This document shows, piece after piece, positions 47,436 through 55,869 of a DNA stretch of 64,000 nt; position 1 is the first letter of the stretch, and every line of letters begins with the position of its first letter. The position numbers and the translations under genes are program-made. Origin of the DNA: Paraburkholderia sacchari (GTDB lineage Bacteria; Pseudomonadota; Gammaproteobacteria; Burkholderiales; Burkholderiaceae); NCBI RefSeq assembly GCF_000785435.2, contig NZ_JTDB02000002.1, forward strand, positions 434,001-498,000. Direction: 5' to 3'. Below the pieces are notes generated by a model. That model did no database searches, was not told where the DNA came from, and was given only the letters and a program-made list of their open reading frames with translations.

Positions 47436-47802
47436 AAGATCGGCGTGCTATCATCGTGTAAGGTTTTTCCGACCGTCGTTGGGCGTGAGTTTGGCGTAGC
47501 GATTGAGGCAATTTGCCGCATATTGCCGGGCCGCCCGCCGGGCGGTATCCCGCGACAATTCCGGCAGCCGGATTCAAGGCATGGTGCAACTACCCAGAAT
47601 CCATCACGGCGCCGCTCAATCCGGCATTACAGATTGCCACTCGACAGGAAGTAATCTGTTTGGCGGGGTTTGATTGCGTCCGGGCGGCCGGTAACCGCGT
47701 AAAATTAAATGTTTTCGCCTGTGGGCACGCGCGAGGAAGCCACGCGACGCGCGCCGCGGGCGGCACGATAGAAGTCGTCATGCGCAGAACAGGGGCGGGA
47801 CT
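47436..47802. promoter_or_regulatory. Leader region of the di-iron protein gene with two dyads
   Basis: A 367-bp gap without a gene. It holds a perfect 7-bp palindrome pair CCGCCCG-C-CGGGCGG (47531-47545) and an inverted repeat ACAGATT/AATCTGT with a 17-base spacer (47629-47659). TAAAAT at 47700-47705 is a possible -10 element. These may be control sites for the downstream gene; no regulator can be named. Confidence 0.4.
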
Positions 47803-48672
47803 ATGAACACGATGCTTTATCCGGAACTTTACAAATCGCTCGAATCGGTCCGTTGGGACATGGAAAAGGACATTCCATGGGACAAGTTCGATGCGTCGCT
47901 CCTCACCGACGAGCAGGCTCAGACCATCAAGATGAACGCGATCACCGAATGGTCCGCGTTGCCGGCTACGGAGATGTTCCTGCGCGACAACCATCATGAC
48001 AGCGACTTCTCCGCGTTCATGAGCGTGTGGTTCTTCGAGGAGCAGAAGCACTCGCTGGTGCTGATGGAGTACCTGCGCCGCTTCAGGCCGGAGCTCGTGC
48101 CCACCGAGGAAGAACTGCACGCCGTGCGCTTCGAATTCGATCCGGCGCCGCCGCTCGAAACGCTCATGCTGCACTTCTGCGGCGAGATCCGCCTGAACCA
48201 CTGGTATCGCCGTGCGGCCGAATGGCATACGGAGCCGGTCATCAAGGCGATCTACGAAACCATCTCGCGCGACGAAGCCCGCCACGGCGGCGCCTACCTG
48301 CGCTATATGAAGAAGGCGCTCAACAACTTCGGCGACGGCGCGCGCGCGGCGTTCGCGAAGATCGGCGTGCTGATGGCTTCGGCGCGCCGCACCGAAAAGC
48401 CGCTGCACCCCACCAATCTGCACGTGAATCAGGCGCTGTTCCCGCGCGACACCGTGCAGTCGCGCCTGCCCGATCCGGAATGGCTCGAGCGCTGGCTCGA
48501 CGAGCAAATCCGCTTCGACGACGGCTGGGAAAAGAAGGTGGTCGAGCGCATCCTGCACAACCTGTCGATCCTGTTCGAGCGCACGTTCAGCACGGCGCAG
48601 GAACTCAACCGCTACCGCAAGGAAGTGGTGCAGCGCCTGCAGGGCGAACAAGGCGCGCAGCAGCCGGCCTGA
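47803..48672 (+). CDS. Ferritin-like di-iron protein, acyl-ACP desaturase-like
   Basis: A 289-residue helical protein with a full carboxylate di-iron ligand set: Glu57 (ATEMFL), Glu80-Gln-Lys-His83 (FEEQKH), Glu128 (FCGEIRLNHW) and Glu158-Ala-Arg-His161 (RDEARHGG). This E, ExxH, E, ExxH pattern is that of stearoyl-ACP desaturases and related ferritin-like oxidases. It may desaturate or hydroxylate an acyl chain, but databases often label homologues only as ferritin-like. It is single, with its own leader and a terminator at 48742. An alternative start is the ATG at 47812. Confidence 0.8.
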   Translation: MNTMLYPELYKSLESVRWDMEKDIPWDKFDASLLTDEQAQTIKMNAITEWSALPATEMFLRDNHHDSDFSAFMSVWFFEEQKHSLVLMEYLRRFRPELVPTEEELHAVRFEFDPAPPLETLMLHFCGEIRLNHWYRRAAEWHTEPVIKAIYETISRDEARHGGAYLRYMKKALNNFGDGARAAFAKIGVLMASARRTEKPLHPTNLHVNQALFPRDTVQSRLPDPEWLERWLDEQIRFDDGWEKKVVERILHNLSILFERTFSTAQELNRYRKEVVQRLQGEQGAQQPA

Positions 48673-48741
48673 TAGCCGGACAGTCCGTGCACCGCTGAAT
48701 ACCGTTCGCCTCACGCCGCCCGCCGCGGCGTGGCGAACCCG

Positions 48742-48777
48742 ACAGCCCGGAGCGCTCGCGCGTGACGGGCTGTTTTT
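48742..48777 (+). terminator. Rho-independent terminator
   Basis: The eight-base stem ACAGCCCG/CGGGCTGT with a 16-base loop that can pair further, then five T. It lies about 70 bases after the di-iron protein stop and before the heptose adenylyltransferase gene. Confidence 0.85.
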
Positions 48778-48826
48778 CCGTCGGCTGCTTTTTCTTCCGT
48801 TCTCAACCGCGATCCATTCGAATCCC

Positions 48827-49312
48827 ATGCCCGCTTCCTTCGAACGCAAGATCACGACCCGCGAAGCGCTCGCGCAACGGCGCGCCTCGCTGACCGGCCC
48901 GGTGGTGTTCACCAACGGCGTTTTCGACATCCTGCATCGCGGGCATGTCACCTATCTCGCCGATGCGAAGGCGCTGGGCGCGACGCTGATCGTCGGCGTG
49001 AACAGCGATGCTTCGGTGCGCATGCTCGGCAAGGGCGACGATCGCCCCATCAACAACGAGAACGACCGCATGGCGCTGCTGGCGGCGCTGGAGAGCGTGG
49101 ACTGGGTGGTGCAATTCGGCGAGCAAACGCCGATCGAGCTGATCGAGGCCGTGCATCCCGACATTCTCGTGAAGGGCGGCGACTACGACATGGACGCGCT
49201 GCCCGAATCGGCGCTCGTGCGTGGCTGGGGCGGCCGCGCGCTCGCCATCGCGTTCGAGCACGACCGCTCGACCACCAAGCTGCTGCAGAAAGTGCGCGCG
49301 CAGCAGGGCTGA
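48827..49312 (+). CDS. rfaE2: D-glycero-beta-D-manno-heptose 1-phosphate adenylyltransferase
   Basis: A 161-residue nucleotidyltransferase equal to the C-terminal half of HldE. VVFTNGVFDILHRGHVTYLADAKALG contains the HxGH motif, and LVKGGDYDMDALPES and the C-terminal FEHDRSTTKLLQKV complete the family pattern. It makes ADP-heptose for the lipopolysaccharide inner core. In this group the kinase half (RfaE1) is a separate gene elsewhere. Convergent with the small membrane protein gene downstream. Confidence 0.95.
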   Translation: MPASFERKITTREALAQRRASLTGPVVFTNGVFDILHRGHVTYLADAKALGATLIVGVNSDASVRMLGKGDDRPINNENDRMALLAALESVDWVVQFGEQTPIELIEAVHPDILVKGGDYDMDALPESALVRGWGGRALAIAFEHDRSTTKLLQKVRAQQG

Positions 49313-49379
49313 GCGGTTTCATCGGCCGGTGCGCGGCGCGATGCTCGCGCAAGGCCAGGCCTTGCCGGGCCGGGCCCGA

Positions 49380-49622
49380 TCACTGCGACGAGAGTTCGGA
49401 GGCCTTGACGGTGGGATCGGCCATCGGGCCGCCCACCACGGGCACGTCCACGGACTCCGAGGCCCTGATTGGCCGGACCAGGAGGCCTTCCGGGTGGATC
49501 TGCCGGTTCAGTTGCTTGTTGCCGGTCGTGGTCGTCAGCGGGGCGGGGCCGAACAGGCCGCGGATCGCCCCGAAGGCGAGCAGGTTGGCGAGAATCAGTA
49601 TGGCGATCAGCCAGCGCAGCAT
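49380..49622 (-). CDS. Small single-helix membrane protein
   Basis: An 80-residue protein of unknown function, downstream of coaX. The N-terminus MLRWLIAILILANLLAFGAIRGLFG is one membrane helix or uncleaved signal; the rest (QLNRQIHPEGLLVRPIRASESV...VVGGPMADPTVKASELSSQ) is polar and probably periplasmic. Its position after birA-coaX and short spacing (83 bp) suggest the same operon. No domain is recognised. Confidence 0.7.
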   Translation of the reverse strand: MLRWLIAILILANLLAFGAIRGLFGPAPLTTTTGNKQLNRQIHPEGLLVRPIRASESVDVPVVGGPMADPTVKASELSSQ

Positions 49623-49705
49623 CGTGTGAGACTCCGTCGATATCGTTCGTGAAGATCGCCGCCGCGCTCTGCGGCAGCACGCGCCCAAGGCGCATTCAGG
49701 CGCGC

Positions 49706-50623
49706 TCAGGATTGCATCGCGATCAGTGCGAGGCCAGCTAGCACCAATGCATCGTGGCGAGTATGCGGCACCTTCAGCGCCGCCGTCACTTCGGCGGCCG
49801 CGCCGCCGCTCACCACCAGCCGGACCGGCATTTTCCACGCATCTTGCAAATCGGCCCAGGCGCGCTCGATGAGGCCCGCCTGGGCGAGCGCGCAACCCGC
49901 CGAGATCGAGCATTTCGTGTCGGTCGCGAAGAGCGGGCCAAGTGTCGATGAACCCGCCGCCGGTCCCGCGCCTGCGCTCGCCCCGGAGCGTGCCTCGCCC
50001 TGCGCAGCACCGATCAAACCGCGTGCGTTGTGCGCATCGAGCACCGGCAACTGCGCCGTATGCTCGCCAAGCGAGCGCATCATGAGCGTCCAGCCCGGCG
50101 CGATCAGGCCGCCCTCGAAAGTGCCGTCGGCGCGCAGCGCTTCGAGCGTGGTCGCGGTGCCGAAGGTGGCGATGAGCAGCGGTTCGTCCGGAAACGCCGC
50201 ATGCGCGCCGATCATGCCGGCCCAGCGGTCGCTGCCGAGCGCGTCGGGCGTCGTGTAGCTGTTCGTCACGCCGCATTGCTGCCGGGTCGCGCGGATCACC
50301 GTGCGGGTGAGGCCCGGCCAGTGGGCGTCGAGCGCGGCGTCGATGCGCTGCGCCACCGCCGCGCCCGCGACGTTCGAGATCCACGCGCTGCCGGGCGCGG
50401 GCAGCGCCGACCAGTCGGCGAAGCCGCGTGCGGCGGGGGGGGCGATGGAGCCAACAGCCGTGTCGGACGATGAAGCGTCCGGCGCAGCGTGGTGATTCGA
50501 CGCGCCCGCGTGCAGGCGCGAGCCGTCGGCGGCCACCAGCGCCCACTTGATCCGGCTATTGCCTGCGTCAATCAGCAGATACGGGGACGGGCCAGCATGC
50601 GGGGCGCTGCGCGTACCGCTCAT
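49706..50623 (-). CDS. coaX: Type III pantothenate kinase
   Basis: A 305-residue ASKHA-fold kinase, first enzyme of coenzyme A synthesis. Seen are the N-terminal phosphate loop [32 protein letters not shown] (substrate-binding GxDR), [13 protein letters not shown] (TxGTA-type) and [18 protein letters not shown] 50623 overlaps the birA stop by four bases. Relative to shorter CoaX proteins it has Gly/Ala/Ser-rich insertions near residues 47-62 and 210-225. birA-coaX coupling is usual in Burkholderiales. Confidence 0.94.
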   Translation of the reverse strand: MSGTRSAPHAGPSPYLLIDAGNSRIKWALVAADGSRLHAGASNHHAAPDASSSDTAVGSIAPPAARGFADWSALPAPGSAWISNVAGAAVAQRIDAALDAHWPGLTRTVIRATRQQCGVTNSYTTPDALGSDRWAGMIGAHAAFPDEPLLIATFGTATTLEALRADGTFEGGLIAPGWTLMMRSLGEHTAQLPVLDAHNARGLIGAAQGEARSGASAGAGPAAGSSTLGPLFATDTKCSISAGCALAQAGLIERAWADLQDAWKMPVRLVVSGGAAAEVTAALKVPHTRHDALVLAGLALIAMQS

Positions 50624-51540
50624 GCGCCGTTGTCCGCGAGCCGCAGGGAAATATCGCCGGTCGTGACAGCCTCGCGGCCGCGTGCGGTATCGACGAGCAA
50701 CTGGCCGCTCTCGTCTACGCCCACGGCCACGCCGCGCAACACCTCGGCGCCTTGTTCGTAGAGCGCGACCTCGCGGCCCGCATAGGCGTGGCACGCGTTC
50801 CAGCGCGCCTGAAACGGCGCGAAGCCCGCCGTGCCGAAGCGTTGCAGCGCGCTTTCGAGCGCGTTGAGCTCGGCGGCGAGCACATCGGTGAGATTGGCGG
50901 CGGGCCACACGCGCGAAAGCGCGGTGGGCGCGGCGCCCGGCACCGGCGCGGCCTGCTGCGAGGCCGGGTCGGCGTTGAGCGCGTCGACCTTCGCGGCCAG
51001 CGCCTCCGGATGGCGCACGTTCGTGCCGATGCCGATCACCACCGCCGTTGAATCGGCCGTGCTCCACGCGGTCTCGACGAGGATGCCGACCAGCTTGTCG
51101 CCTTCGAGCAGCACGTCGTTGGGCCACTTGAGCGCGATCTGGCCGGGCGCGGCCACGGGCAGCGTGCGCAAGCCGTCCACGAGCGCCGAGCCGATGGCGA
51201 GGCTCAGCCCCGCGAGCCCTTCGATCGGGCGCGGCAGCACGCAGCCAATCGAGAACAGCAGCGCGTCGCCGGGCTGGGCGACCCAGCTGCGGCCGCGCCG
51301 GCCGCGTCCCGCCGTTTGCAGATAGGCCACTCGCACGATCGGGCGCGCGAGCGCGTTGGCGCGATGCGGCAGCGCCTTCAGGCGCGTCATCAGGTCGGCG
51401 TTGGTCGAGCCGGTTTCCTCGACGATCTCGATGGGCCAGTCATGCGCGGCCGGGCCGAACAGCGTCACCGCGCGCTCGCGGTCGATGCGCCAGTCGTCGG
51501 CGCCCGGGGCGCTTGGGTTATTGGGGGTAGGGGTCATCAT
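50620..51540 (-). CDS. birA: Biotin--[acetyl-CoA carboxylase] ligase, catalytic type without HTH
   Basis: A 306-residue biotin protein ligase. The ATP/biotin loop [23 protein letters not shown], the entry motif [32 protein letters not shown] (catalytic Lys) and [13 protein letters not shown] are present, followed by the small C-terminal SH3-like domain ([29 protein letters not shown]). The wHTH DNA-binding domain of E. coli BirA is missing, so it probably biotinylates carboxylases without repressing bio genes. It is first gene of birA-coaX, divergent from the mlaE-like gene. Confidence 0.95.
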   Translation of the reverse strand: MMTPTPNNPSAPGADDWRIDRERAVTLFGPAAHDWPIEIVEETGSTNADLMTRLKALPHRANALARPIVRVAYLQTAGRGRRGRSWVAQPGDALLFSIGCVLPRPIEGLAGLSLAIGSALVDGLRTLPVAAPGQIALKWPNDVLLEGDKLVGILVETAWSTADSTAVVIGIGTNVRHPEALAAKVDALNADPASQQAAPVPGAAPTALSRVWPAANLTDVLAAELNALESALQRFGTAGFAPFQARWNACHAYAGREVALYEQGAEVLRGVAVGVDESGQLLVDTARGREAVTTGDISLRLADNGA

Positions 51541-51910
51541 GGTCTCGTATTGTAGTGGCGGCCAACCGTGCCGCGTACGCGGATTTCATCGCGGCTTTTG
51601 CCTGTTATTTGGACAATTCACAGGCTGCCCACAGCTGGCCCACAGGTTATCCACGGAATCATCCACAGGCATCGGGTGGCGTGTGTTGATCGAATTGCGC
51701 TCGGCCACGCTCGATTTTCGGGCATTCCACAGCGTGCCCACAGGCTGCCAACAGGTCATCCACAGTATTGTCCACAGCGAGCCATGGCCGCAGTATGCGC
51801 CTTGTGCGCGCGGCGGGATTCGCGCGCGTCCCGACCGACGAAACGGGGCACGTTCGCTACAATGGTTGATCACTTCGTCTTTTGCCCGAGCGTCCGCCTT
51901 GACTCAAGAG
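51541..51910. promoter_or_regulatory. Divergent birA/mlaE control region with two phased CACAG repeat blocks
   Basis: A 370-bp region. Block A (51614-51668) and block B (51723-51777) align without gaps at an offset of 109 bp, 42 of 55 positions identical by hand. In each, five CACAG-type elements start at spacings 11, 11, 11 and 12 bp (A: 51619, 51630, 51641, 51652, 51664). DnaA-box-like nonamers are TTATCCACG (51647), TCATCCACA (51659 and 51756) and TTGTCCACA (51768). DnaA binding is a hypothesis; another helically phased binding protein would also fit. Confidence 0.75.
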
Positions 51911-53032
51911 ATGCCGCCCGGCCTCGAAATCGCGGCCGGCACCCACGGAAAAATCGTGCGCCTGTCCGGTCAATGGACGGCGCTGGCGCTCGCGCGCGAT
52001 CGCGACCATGGCGGCGCGGCGCGGCGTCTGGGTGCGCTCGTTGGCGAGCGCATCGGGCAATGGGATCTCTCCGGTATCGAGCGCATGGATCACGTGGGCG
52101 GCCAGGCGCTCTGGCGCGTCTGGGGCCACAAGCTGCCCGCCGATCTCGTCGCGCTGTCCGACACGCAGCGCGACATCTTCGAGCGCATCGCGCTGCTCGA
52201 CTCGGTGCGCGAGCCTGCCGAGCGCGTGATGCGCACCGGCCCCGTCACGCAACTCGGCCTTGCGATGTTTTCGTTCGGCGATCACCTGTACGGCGGGCTG
52301 GCCATGCTCGGCCGCGTGGTGCTCGATCTGCTCCTCATCCTGCGCAAGCCGAAGGTCACGCCCTGGGTCGAGATCTCCGCGAACATCTATAACGCCGGCA
52401 CGCGCGCGCTGCCGATCACGGCGCTCGTCGCCTTTCTGATCGGCATCGTGCTCTCGTATTTGTCGGCGCAGCAGTTGCGGCTCTTCGGCGCGAACCAGTA
52501 CATCGTGAATATTCTCGGGCTCGCGGTGATTCGCGAGCTCGGGCCGGTGCTCTCGGCCATTCTGGTCGCGGGACGCTCGGGTTCGGCCATCACCGCGCAG
52601 ATCGGCGTGATGCGCGTGACCGAGGAACTCGACGCCATGCGCGTGATGGGCATCTCGCACGGCCTGCGCCTGATCCTGCCGCGCGTGATCGCGCTGGGCG
52701 TGGCCATGCCGCTGCTGGTGATGTGGACCGACATCATCGCGCTGCTAGGCGGCGCGCTCGCGGCCAAGGCGGTGCTCGGCATCGACATCTCGTACTTCGT
52801 CCGCTCGCTGCCGGGCGTGGTGCCGATCGCGAACCTGTGGATCGGGCTCGGCAAGGGCGTGGCGTTCGGCATGCTGGTGGCGATCGTCGGCTGCCACTTC
52901 GGCTTTCGCATCAAGGCGAACTCGCAGAGCCTCGGCGAAGGCACGACCACTTCGGTCGTGACTTCGATCACCATCGTGATCCTTGCCGACGCCGTGTTCG
53001 CGATCCTGTTCCAGAACGTGGGGCTGTCATGA
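51911..53032 (+). CDS. mlaE: MlaE-family ABC transporter permease with N-terminal STAS domain
   Basis: A 373-residue protein. Residues ~1-100 form a STAS-like domain (IVRLSGQWTALAL...WDLSGIERMDHVGGQALWRVWG) fused to the MlaE permease fold: ISANIYNAGTRALPITALVAFLIGIVLSYLSAQQL, GLAVIRELGPVLSAILVAGRSGSAITAQIGVMRVTEELDAMRVMG and TTTSVVTSITIVILADAVFAILF. It moves phospholipids between the inner membrane and an MCE protein. The fused STAS domain would replace separate MlaB. Start uncertain: ATG 51911 is used, TTG 51899 is also possible. Stop overlaps the ATPase start by four bases. The symbol marks family, not proven identity with maintenance-of-lipid-asymmetry genes. Confidence 0.9.
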   Translation: MPPGLEIAAGTHGKIVRLSGQWTALALARDRDHGGAARRLGALVGERIGQWDLSGIERMDHVGGQALWRVWGHKLPADLVALSDTQRDIFERIALLDSVREPAERVMRTGPVTQLGLAMFSFGDHLYGGLAMLGRVVLDLLLILRKPKVTPWVEISANIYNAGTRALPITALVAFLIGIVLSYLSAQQLRLFGANQYIVNILGLAVIRELGPVLSAILVAGRSGSAITAQIGVMRVTEELDAMRVMGISHGLRLILPRVIALGVAMPLLVMWTDIIALLGGALAAKAVLGIDISYFVRSLPGVVPIANLWIGLGKGVAFGMLVAIVGCHFGFRIKANSQSLGEGTTTSVVTSITIVILADAVFAILFQNVGLS

Positions 53033-53991
53033 GCACGATCGGCACATCCGCAACCCCGGGCACTCCCCGTACGATGGGCGCGCCCGGCACGTTGACCACG
53101 ACCGGCACGATGACCACGCCGCTCAAGGGCGCGGTCGAGGACTTGCCGTTGCCGGCCATCGGCGAGCCCATTATCGAGGTGCGCGATCTCAGCAAGCGCT
53201 ATGGGCGCAATATCGTCCATCAGCATCTGAATCTCGACATTCGCCGCGGCGAGATCGTCACGATCGTGGGCGGCTCGGGCTCGGGCAAGACCACGCTCGT
53301 GCGCCAGATCCTCGGTCTCGAGCGGCCCACTTCGGGCACCATCAAGATGTTCGGCGAGGACATCTCGAAGATCGAGCCCGAGCGCGCGCGCCTCATGCGC
53401 ACGCGCACCGGCATGCTGTTCCAGCACGGCGCGCTGTTCTCGTCGCTTTCGGTGTTCGACAACGTGGCGCAGCCGGTGCGCGAGCTCGGCAAGGTGCCGG
53501 CGGACCTGTTGCGCGACATCGTGATGCTCAAGCTCGAGATGGTCGGCTTGCCGTGCAAGCACGCTTCGAAGCCGCCGGCCGCGCTCTCGGGCGGCATGGT
53601 CAAGCGCGTGGGCCTCGCGCGCGCGATCGTTCTGGAGCCGGAGCTGCTGTTTCTCGACGAGCCGACGGCGGGGCTCGACCCGCGTTCGTCGGACGAAGTG
53701 GTCGAACTCATCAGCACGCTGCACCGCGCGCTCGGTCTCACGGTCGTGCTGATCACGCACGACCTCGACGCCATGGTCGCGCTCTCCACGCGTGTGGCCG
53801 TGATCGCCGAGCGCAAGGTGCTGGTGGCAGGTCCCGTGGAGGAGGCGGCGTGCGTGGACGATCCGTTCATCCGCGAATATTTTTTGGGCATGCGCGGCCG
53901 GCGCGCGCTGCAGGCGCTGCCGCCCGAGCGGCGCGCCAAGCTGCCGCCGGCGGCGCTTGCCCCGGCTTCGGTGGGCGCGAAGCCATGCTGA
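53029..53991 (+). CDS. mlaF: MlaF-family ABC transporter ATP-binding protein
   Basis: A 320-residue ATPase. Walker A is GGSGSGKTTLVRQ (~residue 82), signature LSGGMVKRVGLARAI, Walker B ELLFLDEPTAGLDP, and H-loop ITHDLDAM. An unusual N-terminal extension of about 45 residues (GTSATPGTPRTMGAPGTLTTTGTMTT) is Gly/Thr/Pro-rich and lies before the conserved IIEVRDLSKRYG. The C-terminal ~30 residues after FLGMRGRRAL are also an extension. ATG overlaps the mlaE stop (ATGA). Confidence 0.94.
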   Translation: MSTIGTSATPGTPRTMGAPGTLTTTGTMTTPLKGAVEDLPLPAIGEPIIEVRDLSKRYGRNIVHQHLNLDIRRGEIVTIVGGSGSGKTTLVRQILGLERPTSGTIKMFGEDISKIEPERARLMRTRTGMLFQHGALFSSLSVFDNVAQPVRELGKVPADLLRDIVMLKLEMVGLPCKHASKPPAALSGGMVKRVGLARAIVLEPELLFLDEPTAGLDPRSSDEVVELISTLHRALGLTVVLITHDLDAMVALSTRVAVIAERKVLVAGPVEEAACVDDPFIREYFLGMRGRRALQALPPERRAKLPPAALAPASVGAKPC

Positions 53992-54094
53992 TGCGCGTCA
54001 CGCGAGGCTGCAGCCGCGCGCGCGAGCGGCGCTCAGCTGCGTTCGTGGCCGCGCGGTTGCGTGCGGCGGTCGTCGCCAACAAGGGAATCTGACG

Positions 54095-55060
54095 ATGGAA
54101 AACAAAGCGCATGCGTTCTGGGCGGGCGCCTTCACAATCGGGCTGCTGACGGTGATTGCGTTCGCGGTGGTGTTCTTCAGCGCCGACCATACGGTGCGCG
54201 TGCCCTACGATCTTATCTCGCGCAGCAACGTGACGGGCCTCTACCCTGATGCGGCCGTGCGCTACCGCGGGCTCGACGTCGGCAAGGTGCAGTCGATCAA
54301 GTTCGACCCGAGCCACCCGGGGCAGATCCGCATCCGCGTGCTGGTCGACCAGAAGGCGCCGATGACGCGCTCCACCTACGGCTCGCTCGCGCTGCAGGGC
54401 GTGACGGGCATCGCCTTCGTGCAGCTCGAAGACAACGGCCTCGATCTGTCGCCGCTGGTTTCATCGGAGAAGCATGTGGCAGAGATCCCGCTGCGCCCGG
54501 GCCTGCTCGATCAGTTGCAGCGGCGCGGCGACGCGTTGCTGCGCAAGCTCGACAGCATCGCCACCGACGCCGACCAGATGCTGAGCGAGGAGAACCGCAA
54601 GCAGATCATGGCGGCCATCAACAGCGTGCAGAAGGCCGCGGACAACGTGAATACCATTGCGCAACAGCTGGAGCCGACCACGAAGCTCCTGCCAGGCGCG
54701 GTCACGGACCTGCGCAAGACGCTGCAATCGACCAATCAGCTCGTTATCGGCCTGAACCGCCCGGACGGCCCGTTCCAGACCAACCTGAACAAGGCCGGCA
54801 CGGCGGCGGCACAGGCGGGGCAGGCGCTGACTTCGATCGACGCGTCGATCCAGGAACTCTCGGCGCGGGTGGGCTATGACACGCTGCCGCGCGTCGACTC
54901 GCTGACCGAGGACGTGCGCTCGGCGATGCGCTCGGTGGACCGGGCCGCAGGCACCTTCAGCACGAGCCCGAACAGCTTGCTGTTCGGCGGTGCGCCGCAG
55001 CCCGCGCCGGGGCCTGGCGAGCCGGGCTTTGCCTGGCCCGCCGGCGCGGGCGCGAAGTGA
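54095..55060 (+). CDS. mlaD: MlaD/MCE family lipid-binding protein
   Basis: A 321-residue MCE protein. One N-terminal membrane helix (~residues 8-30, AFWAGAFTIGLLTVIAFAVVFF) precedes the MCE domain (~residues 40-120: VTGLYPDAAVRYRGLDVGKVQSIKFDPSHPGQIRIRVLVDQKAPMTRSTYGSLALQGVTGIAFVQLE). A long helical C-terminal region (~140-290) would form the needle-like extension seen in longer MCE proteins. The probable hexamer carries lipids from the permease across the periplasm. AAGGG lies ahead of the ATG; 103 bp separate it from the ATPase gene. Confidence 0.93.
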   Translation: MENKAHAFWAGAFTIGLLTVIAFAVVFFSADHTVRVPYDLISRSNVTGLYPDAAVRYRGLDVGKVQSIKFDPSHPGQIRIRVLVDQKAPMTRSTYGSLALQGVTGIAFVQLEDNGLDLSPLVSSEKHVAEIPLRPGLLDQLQRRGDALLRKLDSIATDADQMLSEENRKQIMAAINSVQKAADNVNTIAQQLEPTTKLLPGAVTDLRKTLQSTNQLVIGLNRPDGPFQTNLNKAGTAAAQAGQALTSIDASIQELSARVGYDTLPRVDSLTEDVRSAMRSVDRAAGTFSTSPNSLLFGGAPQPAPGPGEPGFAWPAGAGAK

Positions 55061-55142
55061 TGAGCGCGAAATAACGGGCGCGAAGTCGCTTAGGGTAAAA
55101 ACCGGCAAAAACCGCAGCAAGCCATTTCAGGAAGGAACCGCA

Positions 55143-55808
55143 ATGTCACGCCAAGCCACTTTGTCACGCTCGTTCCCGAGGCTTTGCCGCGCCGCGCTCG
55201 CGGCGCTCGCCATCGGCATGCTGGCGGCGTGCGCCGGCCGCTCCGTCACGCTCTCCGAGGTCCGCTACGACCTCGGGCCGCAACAGGAGGCGGCGAGCCC
55301 GTCGGCGGCCTCGCCGTCGACTTTGTCGGCTTCGGCTGCTTCGCTGCCGCCGCTCAAGGTGCTCGAAGTGAACGCGCCGCCGACGCTCGACCACGACGGC
55401 ATCCTCTATCGCCTGAACGGCGACCCGCAGCGCACGGGCCGCTACGCGGACAGCCGCTGGACGATGTCGCCCGCACGCCTGCTCACGCTGCGCCTGCGCA
55501 GCGCGCTCGGCTCGCGCGCCACCGTGCTCTCGGGCGCCGACGCCGTGCCGGCGCCCATCTTGAAGATCGAACTCACCGAGTTCGAGCAGGTGTTCGACTC
55601 ATCGACGCAAAGCGCCGGCGTGCTGGCCGCGCGCGCGACGCTCATGCGCGGCGGCAAAGTGATCGCGCAGCGCTCGTTCGTGGCGCGCGCACCCGCGAGC
55701 ACGCCCGACGCCGCAGGCGGTGTGGCGGCGCTGCGCGCGGCGAGCGACGATTTTGCGGGCCAGGTGGGCGCTTGGGTGAGCACGCAGGCGTTCGCCGGCA
55801 CGCCTTGA
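55143..55808 (+). CDS. ABC-type transport auxiliary lipoprotein (PqiC-like)
   Basis: A 221-residue lipoprotein. The signal ends with lipobox LAAC (Cys about residue 31, ALAIGMLAAC), so it is lipid-anchored, probably to the outer membrane. The domain PPLKVLEVNAPPTLDHDGILYRLNGDPQRTGRYADSRWTMSPARLLTLRLRSAL matches the ABC transport auxiliary component family that partners MCE systems such as PqiABC. GGAAGGA lies upstream. As fourth gene of the mlaE-F-D cluster it probably docks the lipid bridge at the outer membrane. Confidence 0.9.
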   Translation: MSRQATLSRSFPRLCRAALAALAIGMLAACAGRSVTLSEVRYDLGPQQEAASPSAASPSTLSASAASLPPLKVLEVNAPPTLDHDGILYRLNGDPQRTGRYADSRWTMSPARLLTLRLRSALGSRATVLSGADAVPAPILKIELTEFEQVFDSSTQSAGVLAARATLMRGGKVIAQRSFVARAPASTPDAAGGVAALRAASDDFAGQVGAWVSTQAFAGTP

Positions 55809-55869
55809 GAAACGCGAGGTCCGGGCGCGCGGGCGCGCCGGACGCATCAGAAGAGGCGGTACTGGCGGT

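Noticed and set aside
53992..54094. Possible frameshift or extra small gene between mlaF and mlaD
   Set aside because: The ATPase ends with a normal extension and stop, and the MCE protein begins at a family-like start with its own ribosome site. The 103-bp gap has no supported start.
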